Shown piece after piece: positions 36,528-46,008 of a stretch of DNA of 64,000 nucleotides. The notes beneath the pieces were generated by a model. The model saw only the letters and a program-made list of their open reading frames with translations, was not told the origin of the DNA and did no database searches. Each line of letters starts with the position of its first letter. Position 1 is the first letter of the stretch. The position numbers and the translations under genes are program-made. Origin of the DNA: RYN-230 sp963768945 (GTDB lineage: Bacteria; Actinomycetota; Actinomycetes; Streptosporangiales; Streptosporangiaceae); contig CAVYJW010000003.1 of NCBI GenBank assembly GCA_963768945.1, positions 1,054,001 through 1,118,000 on the forward strand. The letters are read 5' to 3'.

Positions 36528-37349
36528 TCAGGATGCGGCCCGGACCGAGCCGACCAGCGGGCCGGAGGTGCTGCGGACGGTGCAGACCACGGTGCGCTCA
36601 CCCGCCGACCAGGCCCCGGCGTCGGGGTAGACGTAGGACTGCGCCAGCGTGGCCGCGGACAGCTGGGGGTTCAGGTAGCCGCTGAGCCGGCTGACGCAGC
36701 CCTGCCGGGCGCGTTGCTGCAGGACCGCCGCACCGGGGTAGCGCGAACCGCTCACCCGGAACGTGGCGAACACCTCGGCGTCGTGCGCCTGCGCACAGCC
36801 GAGGACCCGGACGCCGGTGATGCCGTTGGTGCCCGAGTCGAGGCACTGGCCGGCCCGCAGGCTGAACACGTGCGGCAGCGCGGCGGGCGCAGGCGGCGGG
36901 GGGCGGGCGATGATGGCGGCAGCCACGATCGCGGCGGCCACGGTCCACAGGCCCGCCAGGACCAGGCCGGTGATGGCCAGGGCGCGGCCGCGGGCGCCGG
37001 ACCGGCCGACCCGGATGAGGGCCAGCGGCCCGAGCACCAGGGTGACCGGGATCGCCGCGACGATGCCCGAGACCAGGGCGGCCACCGCGACGCCGTCGGT
37101 GCGCCGGCGCGGCGCTGACGTGAGCGCGGGCCCAGGCGGCGGGTTCGCGGGAGACGGCCCGGCCGGGGATGCCCCGGCTGGGGATACGCCGGCCGGGCCC
37201 GCGCCGGCCGGGGATGGGCCGGAGGAGGAGTTGCGCTGCTGGGGGACGGCTGCGCGGGGCGGGGTCGCTGCGTCTTGCGCCAGCGCCGTCGGAGGTCCGC
37301 CGCCGTCCTCGGCCGATGGGTCCATGTGCTCTCCCAGACGAACGTCCAT
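36528..37349 (-). CDS. DUF4190 / septum-formation-type membrane protein
   Basis: The 273-residue product has a cytoplasmic N-terminal region rich in Pro/Ala/Gly with a repeated PAG(A/V)SPAG unit (about 48-72). Two hydrophobic segments of the DUF4190 kind follow (VAVAALVSGIVAAIPVTLVLGPLALI and ALAITGLVLAGLWTVAAAIVAAAII). The external domain (about 165-273) starts FSLRAGQCLDSG and has four cysteines (CLDS, VLGCAQAHDAEVF, GCVSRL, TVVCTVR), the pattern of the actinobacterial septum-formation domain. The cysteines may form disulfides outside the cell. Role at the septum is inferred from the family name, not shown. The ATG at 37349 could be replaced by the ATG at 37325. Confidence 0.78.
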   Translation of the reverse strand: MDVRLGEHMDPSAEDGGGPPTALAQDAATPPRAAVPQQRNSSSGPSPAGAGPAGVSPAGASPAGPSPANPPPGPALTSAPRRRTDGVAVAALVSGIVAAIPVTLVLGPLALIRVGRSGARGRALAITGLVLAGLWTVAAAIVAAAIIARPPPPAPAALPHVFSLRAGQCLDSGTNGITGVRVLGCAQAHDAEVFATFRVSGSRYPGAAVLQQRARQGCVSRLSGYLNPQLSAATLAQSYVYPDAGAWSAGERTVVCTVRSTSGPLVGSVRAAS

Positions 37350-37687
37350 GCCTGCCCGCGGAGCCGGCAGGCCGTGCCGAATTGGATGCGCCCAGGAACC
37401 ACCAATTCTGTCGTGCCATTGCGGGCGCCCCGTGGAGACCCTTCCCCAGCAGAACTAATTACATTCCTCAACGTTTGTTACGAACATGGGCCGCCGGTCC
37501 GGGCTGCTGGCCCGTGGCTGATCCGAGGCGGGTTCCTGGCTGGCCGGCGGCGGCACCGATCGGCGGGGCCGGGGGGGCGGGCCGGGACGGCGCGCGAGGG
37601 GTGGGGGGGTTGGGATGCTGCCGGGGCGCCGGTACTCTCGCCCGCAGGATGGACCGGGGGTCCTGGGTGTAGCTATCGGGGAGGGCC
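37350..37687. other. Divergent region between DUF4190-type gene and DUF3046 gene
   Basis: No gene is supported in this 338-bp region. The left part (37440-37490) is less GC-rich (ACTAATTACATTCC, ACGTTTGTTACGAAC) and may hold the promoter of the leftward gene. The right part is G-run rich (for example nine-base G/GC runs at 37570-37615). Confidence 0.4.
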
Positions 37688-37882
37688 GTGCGGCTCAGCG
37701 AGTTCTGGACGCGGATGCGCGCGCAGTTCGGTGACGCGTACGCGGGCAGCGTGGCCAAGGACCATGTCCTGGCCGCGCTGGGGGAGCGGACCGTCAACCA
37801 GGCCCTAGCGGACGGCGTGGACGCCAAGACCGTGTGGCGGGCGGTCTGCCAGGAGTTCGACGTCCCCCCGTCGTTGCGCTGA
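37688..37882 (+). CDS. DUF3046 small protein
   Basis: The 64-residue protein matches the DUF3046 family found directly upstream of recA across actinobacteria: MRLSEFWTRMRAQFGDAYA, VAKDHVLAALGERTVNQAL, DAKTVWRAVCQEFDVPPSLR. The start is the GTG at 37688 after GGGAGG-like sequence. It is probably all helical and cytoplasmic. Its function is unknown; the conserved position, including here, suggests a link to recA. Confidence 0.93.
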   Translation: MRLSEFWTRMRAQFGDAYAGSVAKDHVLAALGERTVNQALADGVDAKTVWRAVCQEFDVPPSLR

Positions 37883-37912
37883 GAGCGCGAACGGGCAGGG
37901 GGCGCGGCGCGC

Positions 37913-37986
37913 CGGGGTCGCGGTGCGCGGGGGTCGCGGTGCGCGGGGTCGCGGCGCGCGGGGTCGCGGCGCGCCGGGGGTCGCGT
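37913..37986. repeat. GGTCGCGGYGCGC tandem repeat
   Basis: About five copies of a 15-19-bp unit (GGGGTCGCGGTGCGCG and variants) lie between DUF3046 and the recA promoter. The unit is almost pure G/C with a conserved GTCGCG core. Confidence 0.65.
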
Positions 37987-38053
37987 TCCCAGCCCGCACC
38001 CGGGCCGGGTGCGGGCGAATTTTCTCCGGGGAAGCGGCGTGTTGGCGTCATGG

Positions 38054-38069
38054 TCGAACAGTTGTTCGC
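38054..38069 (+). promoter_or_regulatory. LexA-binding SOS box of recA
   Basis: TCGAACAGTTGTTCGC matches the actinobacterial LexA box TCGAACRNRTGTTYGA at 15 of 16 positions. It lies about 190 bp before the recA ATG, as in other actinobacteria. This indicates damage-induced recA expression. Confidence 0.88.
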
Positions 38070-38260
38070 TTAAGGTAGTGGCCTGGGGCGGCCATTCGAG
38101 GCCTCCTTTCCGTGGCCCGCGGCCCGCGGCACGGCGACGTCAGGACGGCAGCACAGACGGCAGCACAGCACCAGCGCGCGGAAAATGTCGGTGGCGGCAC
38201 GTAGCTTCTGGACCGGCAACTGAACCAGCAAGCAAGCTCTTGATTCCAACGGGAGTTCCC

Positions 38261-41200
38261 ATGGCAGGCAGCGACAGGGCAGTCAACCGGACCGGCGGTG
38301 ACAGGGACAAGTCCCTGGAGACTGCGCTCGCCCAGATCGAACGGCAATTCGGCCGGGGCTCGATCATGCGGCTCGGCGACGAGGGCCGCGCCCCGATGGA
38401 AGTGATCCCCACCGGCGCGATCGCGCTGGACGTCGCGCTGGGCATCGGCGGCCTGCCCCGGGGCCGGGTCGTCGAGGTGTACGGACCCGAAGGCAGCGGC
38501 AAGGCGCTCGCTCTGGACACGCCGATCCCGACGCCCAAGGGCTGGACCACGATGGGCGATCTGTCACCAGGCCAGGAGGTGTTCGCTGGGGATGGCTCGA
38601 CCACCCGGGTAACCTTTGCCACGCCCGTCATGACGGATCGTGAGTGCTTCCGGGTGAGGTTCTCCGACGGCACGCAGATCGTCGCGGACGCGGACCATCA
38701 ATGGGTGACGACCACACTGTGGGGCCGCACTGAGCGGTGGTCTCCGGCGGTCGTGACCACGCGGGACATGAGGGCGACCCTATGGGCGCGAGACGGCCAC
38801 ACGCTCAACCATGCGGTCCAGACCTGCGGCCCGCTGGAATATCCGGCCCAGGAACTCCCGGTAGCGCCGTACACGCTGGGGGCGTGGCTGGGTGACGGAA
38901 GTACGGACGAGGGCAGGATTACCTGCGTGGATCCGGAGATCCTGGACGAGATCAAGCGTGACGGTGATGCAGTGTCGCTGCGGGCTCAGTTGCGCGAGCT
39001 AGGGATCCTTGGGGGCAAGCGCATCCCGGAACGCTACTTGCACGGCTCCGTTGCCCAGCGACTTGCGCTCCTGCAAGGACTCATGGACACAGATGGAACC
39101 GTGAGCGTCGGCGGATCGGGTGCCGACCAGGGATTTGGCAGTGCCGCATGCGAGTTCAGTGTGGCGAACGAGCGACTGGCCAGTGACGTGCATGAGTTGC
39201 TGCTTGGTCTTGGCGCCAAGGTCACGATGCGCGAGGCCCCTTCGGTGCTCGATGGGCGGGTGGTCGGCACCCGGTATCGCCTGGGTTTCCAGACAGACCT
39301 GCCCGTGTTCAGGCTGCCCCGGAAGGCCGCCCGGGTCACGCCGCTGCGCACACGCAGGGCGAAGCTCAGGTACGTGACGGCTGTCGAGCCGGCTTCCTCG
39401 GTGCCCGTCCGCTGCATTCAGGTTGACCACCCGAGCCACACGTACCTGGCGGGACGCGAATGCGTGCCGACACACAACACCACGATCGCGCTGCATGCGG
39501 TGGCTAGCGCGCAGAAGGCCGGCGGCATCGCTGCGTTCATCGACGCCGAGCACGCGCTGGACCCGGACTACGCGAAGAAGCTCGGCGTGGACACCGACGC
39601 GCTGCTCGTCTCCCAGCCGGACACCGGGGAGCAGGCCCTGGAGATCGCGGACATGCTGATCCGCTCCGGGGCGATCGACGTTGTGGTCATCGACTCGGTG
39701 GCCGCGCTAGTGCCCCGGGCCGAGATCGAGGGCGAGATGGGCGACAGCCACGTGGGTCTCCAGGCCCGGCTGATGTCCCAGGCCCTGCGGAAGATCACCG
39801 GCGCGCTGAGCCAGACCAAGACCACCGCGATCTTCATCAACCAGCTGCGCGAGAAGGTCGGGGTGATGTTCGGCTGCATGTCGTACGCGACCCGGGTGAC
39901 CCTGGCGGACGGCACGCAGGAGAAGATCGGCAAGATCGTTAACCAGCGCCAAGACGTCGAGGTCCTCTCCTACGACCCGGAGTCTGGGCGCATAGTCCCG
40001 CGCCGCATCGTCAACTGGTTCAACAACGGCCGCACCGAGCGGTTCCTCCAGTTCACCGTGGCCAAGTCAGGCGGGAACGGCAAGGCCCAGTTCGCAGCGA
40101 CGGAAAACCACCTGGTCCGCACGCCCGGAGGCTGGCGCGAAGCAGGAGAGCTGATCCCTGGTGACCGGGTTGCCCTCGCCGAGCCCTGGCGGCTGAGCGG
40201 GCAGCAGATGGAGCTCATCCTGGGTGCGCTGATGGGGGATGGGAGCCTCTCGCCGAACCCGCGGGGCAGGTCAGGTACCCCGTTCCGGATGGGCCACGGA
40301 GCCAAGCAGGCCGCGTACCTGGACTGGAAGGTCAGTCTCCTCGGCAACATCGGGTGCACGCTGTCTTCCAATGCCAAGGGCGCGGTTTTCGCTGACCTGA
40401 CCCCGCTTCCCGAACTGGCCGAGCTGCGTGAGGCGGTGTACTTCGGGGATGGCAAGAAGCACCTCAGCTGGGAATACCTGAAGGCGCTCACGCCATTCGC
40501 CCTCGCGGTCTGGTACATGGACGATGGCTGCTTCACGGTCAGGTCGAAGGGTGTTCAGGAGAGGACGCAGGGCGGCACCGGCCGGATAGAGATCTGCATG
40601 CAGGCGATGAGCCCAGGCTCCCGCGAGCGGCTTGCCGACCACCTGCGGGCTACCCACCGGCTCGACGTCAGGGTCGTCACCCGTGGTTCCCGGAGCCAGG
40701 CCATCCTGCAGTTCACCACTGCGGCGTCAGAGAAATTCCAGAAGCTTGTCGCGCCGTACATTCATCCGTCGATGGAGTACAAGCTCTTGCCACGATTCCG
40801 CGGGCAGTTCCGGGTGGAGCCGGAGTTCGTCCCGGCTGAGATGCGCCTGGTGCCAGCCAGGATCCTGGATATCCACGTCAAGCCGCCGACGAGGTCGATG
40901 AACCGGTTCGACATCGAGGTGGAGGGGTCGCACAACTACTTCGTCAACGGGGTCATGGTGCACAACAGCCCCGAGACCACCAGCGGCGGCCGGGCGCTCA
41001 AGTTCTACGCGTCGGTGCGGCTCGACGTGCGCCGGATCGAGACCCTGAAGGACGGCACCGAGGCCGTGGGCAGCCGGACCCGGATCAAGGTGGTCAAGAA
41101 CAAGTGCCTCGCGGAAGGAACTCGTGTCTTCGATCCTTCCGCTGGTGTCACCCGCCGCATTGAGGAGATTGTGGACGGGCGGCTTCCGGTTCATGTGGTG

Positions 41201-42834
41201 TCGACTGACAAGAGAGGCGTGCTGCAGGCAGGCGAAGTCGTCTCGTGGTTCGACCAGGGGGAGCAGGACGTCATCGGTGTCAAGCTTCGCGATGGCACTG
41301 AGCTCTGGGTAACTCCTGATCACAAGGTGCTCACCGAGCATGGCTGGCGTGCGGCCGGGGAACTCGTTCGCGGAGACCGGCTGGCCCGGCCCCGCGCCTA
41401 CTCGGCGTTTGGCTCGCAGGAACCGGTTCCGCCAGATCACGCCAGGCTGCTCGGCTACCTCATCGGCGATGGCTACGTAGGCGGGAAGAAGCCGGTTCAG
41501 TTCACCAATGTCTCGGAATACCTGCACCAGGACGCTGCCCGGATCGCCGGCACCCTCGGCTGCGTGGCTAAGCCGGCTGGTCGGCTAACGGCCGCTTTTT
41601 CGCACCGGCCTGGCGAAAAGAACGGAGTTATCGAACTCTGCCGGTGGGCGGGAATCTATGGTGACCTGGCACCGGTCAAGAAACTCCCGGCCGCTTTCTT
41701 CGCGCCCGATGTGTCAGCCGAGGTCATTGGCAACTTGATCTTCGGGCTCTTCGAGTCGGACGGTTACGTCTCCCGGGAGCAGACGGGTGGCATCCGGACC
41801 GGCTTCTCGACCACGTCGGAGCAGCTCGCCTATCAGATTCACTGGCTGCTGCTCCGCTGGGGCATCGGAAGCAGCGTCCAGCGCCGTGCCCGCGTTCAGC
41901 GTGGTGGGCTGATCAACGGGCGCAGAATCTCGGGCAAGCATCCCTCTTGGGAGGTCCGGGTCTCAGGCGTGGACAACGTATCCGCGTTCGCGGCCGCGAT
42001 CCCCATGTGGGGGCCACGCGGCCAGGTGGTAACGCGCGAACTCGCCGAGCGGGACGGGCGCTACCGGGGGTCGCAGCGCATCTACCTCAGCGATGAGGTG
42101 GTCCAGCCGATCCTGGCCCACCTCGAGCGCATCGGGGCGACCGCCCAGCTGGCGGCCCAGCTGGTCGGTGAGGGCGCGGGAGACCCGCGGGGAGGCATGA
42201 AGGTGGTGCTGGGTGTCCCCCGGCTGCGCCGGGATCGGGTTCAGCGGCTGGCCGACGGGCTCGACGACCCCTTCCTGCAGGACATCCTGGCGGACCAGCT
42301 CTGGTTCTCCAGAGTCGCCGAGATCCTGCCTGCCCGCCGGTGCCGCACGTTCGATGTCGAGGTGGCGGACCTGCACAACCTGGTCGCCGAGGACGTGGTC
42401 GTCCATAACTGCGCCCCGCCTTTCAAAACCGCGGAGTGCGACATCATTTTCGGTACCGGAATTAGCCGGGAGGGCGGGCTGATCGACCTGGGGGTCGAGC
42501 AGGCCATCGTCCGCAAGTCGGGAGCCTGGTACACCTACGAGGGCGATCAGCTCGGCCAGGGCAAGGAGAACTCCCGCAACTTCCTGCGGGACAACCCGGA
42601 CCTCGCGAACGAGATCGAGAAGAAGATCAAGGAGAAGCTCGGCGTCGGGCCGCGCATCGACGCGGAAGCCGCTCCGGCCGCCACCAACGGATCGGCGCCC
42701 GGTGCCGCCGCGGCCGGTGCCCCCGCGGCGGGTGCCCCTGCGGGTGGCGCCCCGGTGGGCCGGGGGACGGCAGGCCGGACGGCTCCGGGCCGGCCGCGGG
42801 CGGCGCGCCGACTGGTGTGGGCGGCGGTGCCTGA
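38261..42834 (+). CDS. recA: Recombinase RecA precursor with three inteins
   Basis: ATG 38261 (MAGSDRAVNRTG) starts the precursor; the frame is open further upstream but crosses the SOS box. Exteins are residues 1-81 (38261-38503), 132 aa (39479-39874), 46 aa (40967-41104) and the rest from 42410. Joined, they give a full RecA: Walker A GPEGSGK|TT, AAFIDAEHALDPDYAKKLGV, VVVIDSVAALVPRAEIEG, INQLREKVGVMFG|SPETT, RIKVVKNK|CAPPFK and a C-terminal domain. RecA drives homologous recombination and LexA cleavage. As given, the frame does not stop: it runs into recX (stop 43453). If one G is restored in the G5 run at 42762-42766, RecA ends at TGA 42834 with a Gly/Ala-rich tail, giving about 400 residues after splicing. 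I annotate that end, but the fused reading is what the sequence literally shows. Confidence 0.93.
38504..39478 (+). mobile_element. RecA intein 1, class 3, in the Walker A motif (325 aa)
   Basis: The insertion splits GPEGSGK^TT. The intein begins ALALDTPIPTPKGWTTMGD, so residue 1 is Ala, and ends ECVPTHN before Thr. The class 3 triad is visible: Trp67 (DADHQWVTT), Cys304 (VRCIQVD), Thr323 (PTHN). The homing endonuclease motifs are LGAWLGDGST and LLQGLMDTDG. The first 25 residues differ only slightly from those of the FtsK intein, so the two are close relatives placed in different genes. Confidence 0.93.
39875..40966 (+). mobile_element. RecA intein 2, M. leprae-type (364 aa)
   Basis: It lies between MFG and SPETT. 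It starts with Cys (CMSYATRVTLADGTQEKIGK), has block B ATENHLVRT and ends YFVNGVMVHN before Ser, a standard class 1 intein. LAGLIDADG motifs are ILGALMGDGS and LAVWYMDDG. Length, site and sequence (for example YDPESGRIVPRRIVNWFNNG) agree with the Mycobacterium leprae RecA intein as I recall it. Confidence 0.93.
41105..42409 (+). mobile_element. RecA intein 3, M. tuberculosis-type (435 aa)
   Basis: It lies between VVKNK and CAPPF, the site of the M. tuberculosis RecA intein, and resembles it throughout (CLAEGTRVFDP, VTPDHKVLTEHGWRAAGEL, MWGPRG, LVAEDVVVHN). It is class 1, with Cys1, block B TPDH, and His-Asn at the end. The endonuclease motifs LLGYLIGDG and LIFGLFESDG look intact. Confidence 0.95.
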
Positions 42835-43453
42835 CCGGCCGGCGACCAGGCGTACGCCGTCCCAGCCCGTAGCTCAGGCTGGGACGGCCGGCGCGGGGGC
42901 TGACCCGGTCGGGGACCCTGTGGAGCAGGCCCGGCAGCTCTGCCTGCGGCTCCTGACCGGGCGGCCGCGGACCCGGGTCCAGCTCGCGGAAGCCATGAGC
43001 CGCCGCGGCATCCCCGATGACGCAGCCGCTGCTGTCCTGGCCCGCTTCACCGAAGTGGGCCTGATCGACGACGCCGCGTTCGCCCGTGCCTGGGTCGAGT
43101 CCAGGCATCATGGCCGGGGTCTGGCCCGCCGGGCACTCTCCGCCGAGCTGAAGCAGCGCGGCGTAGACGGCCAGGACATCAGCGCGGCCGTGAGCGCCCT
43201 CGATCCCGCCGACGAGATCGCCACCGCCCGGCGGCTCGTGGCGAAAGGCCTCGCCGCCAGCCGGGGCAAACCGCTGCCCAACCGTGTCCGCCGGCTGGTC
43301 GGGCTGCTGGCCCGGAAAGGCTATCCGGCGCCGATCGCCTACCGCGTGGTCCGCGAGGCCCTCGATCAGGAAGGCGTCAACGCCGCGGCGGCCGGGATCG
43401 ATCTCGACGACGTAGCTCTGACCATTGCCGATAGTGACGCTGATCCGGCCTAG
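42827..43453 (+). CDS. recX: Regulatory protein RecX (in frame with recA here)
   Basis: RecX binds RecA filaments and limits recombinase activity. The proposed GTG at 42827 (VPDRPATRRTPSQ) overlaps the predicted recA stop at 42832-42834; it gives 208 residues. Three helical repeats are typical: ARQLCLRLLTGRPRTRVQLAEAM, LARFTEVGLIDDAAFARAWV with RRALSAELKQRGV, and ARRLVAKGL...RRLVGLLARKGYPAPIAYRVV. In the sequence as given there is no stop between recA and recX, so a RecA-RecX fusion would be made; I think a lost base in a G run explains this. Overlapping recA-recX genes are usual in actinobacteria. Confidence 0.9.
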   Translation: MPDRPATRRTPSQPVAQAGTAGAGADPVGDPVEQARQLCLRLLTGRPRTRVQLAEAMSRRGIPDDAAAAVLARFTEVGLIDDAAFARAWVESRHHGRGLARRALSAELKQRGVDGQDISAAVSALDPADEIATARRLVAKGLAASRGKPLPNRVRRLVGLLARKGYPAPIAYRVVREALDQEGVNAAAAGIDLDDVALTIADSDADPA

Positions 43454-44220
43454 GGCCCCAGTGGCCCAGTGCAACCGCGATGCGGATTCTAGGTAGCTGG
43501 CACGTTACACAGGGTAAGAATTAAGAAGATCGCAACGGATTGCTTGCCCAAAACGTTATCTCCGCTTAACCTCACGGCAGCGAGGTGTTACTCCGTGCCA
43601 TACGGATGAAAATATGTACATACAGGCCGTGACCGCCTGAAGGTCACGGACTTTGACTGGTTCTGGCCCGGGCGGGGACGCTCATCCGGGCCGATAGGCC
43701 CGGCAGGGCCCCCGCCCGGGGACTCAGCCGGGTCATTGCAGGACGGCCGGGTCATGGCCCGGCCGGGACTTAGGTCCGCGCGCTTTCCACGAAAGGCCGC
43801 GAACGATTCGGCCGGTGCTGGCCGCCTGGTGCTCTACCCCGGTGACCAGCCGGGGCCGGATCTGGGCGTGCTGATCCTGGCTGGGCTTGATCTGGCTGGG
43901 GTGGATCGGGCCGGGCTGGACGGCCGGGCTCGATCTGGCTGGCCGACCGGGCTAGCGCTCCCGGGCCAGGCTGGCCGGGGCGGTTCGCCCGCGTCGGCTG
44001 GCTTAGCCGACCTGGGCAGGCGCCGGGGCCGCCTGGGCTAACCGGGCTCGGGCATCCGGCCGGTCCGGGCCGACTGGAGGCGCGCGCCAGGCCCTGAGTC
44101 TGTTGTGCGGCCGGCCGCCACGCCGCGGCAGGCCGATGGCGGGCATGACCCCTCGCTGCAGGGTTTCCCCCTGGCACCACACCCTGGTGCCGGGGCCGGC
44201 GAGCAGGATTGGGGTGTGCC
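43454..44220. other. Long recX-rny intergenic region
   Basis: In this 767-bp stretch I see no convincing gene. The first 150 bp is less GC-rich (AGAATTAAGAAG, GATGAAAATATGTACATACA). A hairpin with 8-bp perfect arms lies at 43627-43649. From about 43840 to 43990 degenerate CTGGGCTTGATCTGGCTG-like words repeat on the plus strand. Open frames here on both strands have repeat-driven composition and no family signal. Confidence 0.5.
43627..43649. other. Hairpin in the recX-rny gap
   Basis: CCGTGACC and GGTCACGG pair around a 7-nt loop (GCCTGAA). The following bases (ACTTTGAC) are not a clear T run, so this may be an RNA structure or a weak terminator after recX. Confidence 0.4.
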
Positions 44221-46008
44221 ATGAGCAGCGCAATCTCTCTCGTTATCGGGGCTGTCGGGCTGCTGGCGGCCGTGTTCGCGCTGATCGTCGTGCTGCGCAG
44301 GCTGCCGCGTCGCGACCAGCCCGCCGTACTGGCGCCGCCCGCGGCCGAGCGAGCCCATATGGAGCCAGCCCGTGTGGAGCCAGCCGGTATGGAGGCTGGC
44401 CGTATGGAGGCTGGCCGCATGGAGGCTGGCCGCACCGGGTCAGCCGATGCGCAGGCAGCCCGGGCGGAACCAGCCGGCGCCGAGGTAGCCAGCGTGGAGG
44501 CCGCAGCCGCCGCGGCGGCGGCCACGGCTGCGGCCCAGCGAACGCTGGAAGAGGCCAGCCGGGAGGCCAGTCAGGTCCAGGCCCGGGCGCAGACCGATGC
44601 CGCCGCCATCATGCGCGAAGCGGGGCTGGCCGCCGACAAGGCCGCCCAGGCCAGCCGGGACGCCGAAGAGGAACTGCGGGCGGCCCGGGCCGAGGCCCGC
44701 GAGTTGCGTGCCGATCTTGAGCGCCGCGAAGCACGGCTGGCGGAACGGGAGACCCGCCTGGATGCTGAGTTCGGCAAGCTGGAGGAACGCTCCGCGAGCC
44801 TGGACCAGGTGCGTGGTGACCTGGAAACCCGGCGGGCTGACCTGGACCGGCTGGACGAGGAACGCCGCCAGGTCCTGGAGCGGGCCGCCGGCCTGACCGC
44901 CGATCAGGCTAAGGCGGAATTGGTCGCGGGTATCCAGAACCAGGCCAAGCGAGAGGCGGCGCTGCTGGTCCGGGAGACCGAGAACGCGGCCCGCCGGGAC
45001 GGCGAGGAACGGGCCCGGCGGATCGTGACCCTGGCCATCCAGCGGGTGGCCAGCGAGCAGACCAGCGAGTCGGTCGTCTCCGTGCTGCACCTTCCGGGCG
45101 ATGAGATGAAGGGCCGGATCATCGGCCGGGAAGGCCGGAACATCCGTGCCTTCGAGTCCGTCACCGGGGTCAACCTCATCATCGACGACACGCCCGAAGC
45201 GGTGCTGCTGTCCTGCTTCGACCCGGTGCGGCGTGAGGTCGGGCGGCTCACCCTGGAACGGCTCGTCCTCGACGGCCGGATCCACCCGCAGCGGATCGAG
45301 GAAGCGTACGAGCGCAGCAAGGGGGAGGTGGAACAGTTGTGCGTGCGCGCGGGTGAGGACGCGCTGGTGGAGCTGTCCATCACCGACCTGCACCCTGAGC
45401 TGGTCACCCTGCTCGGCCGGCTGCGTTACCGCACCTCCTACGGCCAGAACGTGCTCCGCCACCTGGTCGAATCCGCGCACATCGCCGGCATGATGGCCAG
45501 CGAGCTCGGGATGGACCCCGTGCTGCTGAAACGTTGCACGGTGCTGCACGACGTGGGCAAGGCCCTGACCCACGAGGTCGAGGGCAGTCACGCCCTGATA
45601 GGCGCGGAAATCGCACGGCGCTACGGCGAGTCTGCGGATGTGGTGCACGCGATCGAGGCCCACCACAACGAGGTCGAGGTCCGCACGGTCGAGGCCGTGC
45701 TCACGCAGGCCGCGGACGCGATCAGCGGCGGCCGCCCAGGCGCCCGGCGCGAGTCGCTGGAGGCCTACGTGAAGCGGCTGGAGCGCCTGGAGCAGATCGC
45801 CACCGCCCAGCCTGGGGTGGAGAAGGTTTTCGCCATGCAGGCGGGCCGGGAGATCCGGGTCATGGTCAAGCCGGAGCGGGTGGACGATATCCAGGCCCAG
45901 GTGATCGCGCGGGACGTGGCCAAGCAGGTGGAAGAGGAACTCACCTACCCCGGGCAGATCCGGGTCACGGTCGTCCGGGAATCACGCGCCACCGAGTTCG
46001 CGCGCTAA
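44221..46008 (+). CDS. rny: Ribonuclease Y
   Basis: RNase Y is a membrane-anchored endoribonuclease that starts mRNA decay. From ATG 44221 (MSSAISLVIGAVGLLAAV) the product has 595 residues. It has an N-terminal membrane helix (about 4-26), a long coiled coil (about 80-250), a KH domain (KGRIIGREGRNIRAFESVTG) and an HD domain with LHDVGKA and AIEAHHNEVE. An alternative in-frame start four codons upstream is less likely. Residues 57-71 are three MEAGR units encoded by a 15-bp perfect-to-near-perfect tandem repeat (44389-44433), a possible length-variable site. The gene meets the S9 peptidase gene stop to stop with no bases between. Confidence 0.94.
   Translation: MSSAISLVIGAVGLLAAVFALIVVLRRLPRRDQPAVLAPPAAERAHMEPARVEPAGMEAGRMEAGRMEAGRTGSADAQAARAEPAGAEVASVEAAAAAAAATAAAQRTLEEASREASQVQARAQTDAAAIMREAGLAADKAAQASRDAEEELRAARAEARELRADLERREARLAERETRLDAEFGKLEERSASLDQVRGDLETRRADLDRLDEERRQVLERAAGLTADQAKAELVAGIQNQAKREAALLVRETENAARRDGEERARRIVTLAIQRVASEQTSESVVSVLHLPGDEMKGRIIGREGRNIRAFESVTGVNLIIDDTPEAVLLSCFDPVRREVGRLTLERLVLDGRIHPQRIEEAYERSKGEVEQLCVRAGEDALVELSITDLHPELVTLLGRLRYRTSYGQNVLRHLVESAHIAGMMASELGMDPVLLKRCTVLHDVGKALTHEVEGSHALIGAEIARRYGESADVVHAIEAHHNEVEVRTVEAVLTQAADAISGGRPGARRESLEAYVKRLERLEQIATAQPGVEKVFAMQAGREIRVMVKPERVDDIQAQVIARDVAKQVEEELTYPGQIRVTVVRESRATEFAR
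44389..44433 (+). repeat. 15-bp coding tandem repeat in rny
   Basis: Three copies of ATGGAGGCTGGCCG(T/C) encode (Met-Glu-Ala-Gly-Arg)x3 in the linker between the membrane helix and the coiled coil. Related GAGCCAGCC units precede it. Confidence 0.8.

Larger units (their letters stand above)
37883..38260. other. recA upstream region
   Basis: A 378-bp region without a supported gene. It contains a tandem repeat (37913-37986), the LexA box (38054-38069) and a leader of about 190 nt before the recA ATG. An open frame in phase with recA crosses the LexA box from 38009 but does not encode family sequence. Confidence 0.6.

Noticed and set aside
38009..38260. Longer recA start at 38009
   Set aside because: The extra 84 codons cross the LexA box and are not RecA-like; ATG 38261 begins the conserved N-terminus.
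42435..43453. RecA-RecX fusion as a genuine new protein
   Set aside because: One added G gives the normal overlapping recA-recX layout and other genes here show the same kind of loss, so an artefact is more likely.
43736..44525. Open frames on both strands in the recX-rny gap
   Set aside because: Their composition follows degenerate DNA repeats, they lack ribosome-binding sites and show no motif.
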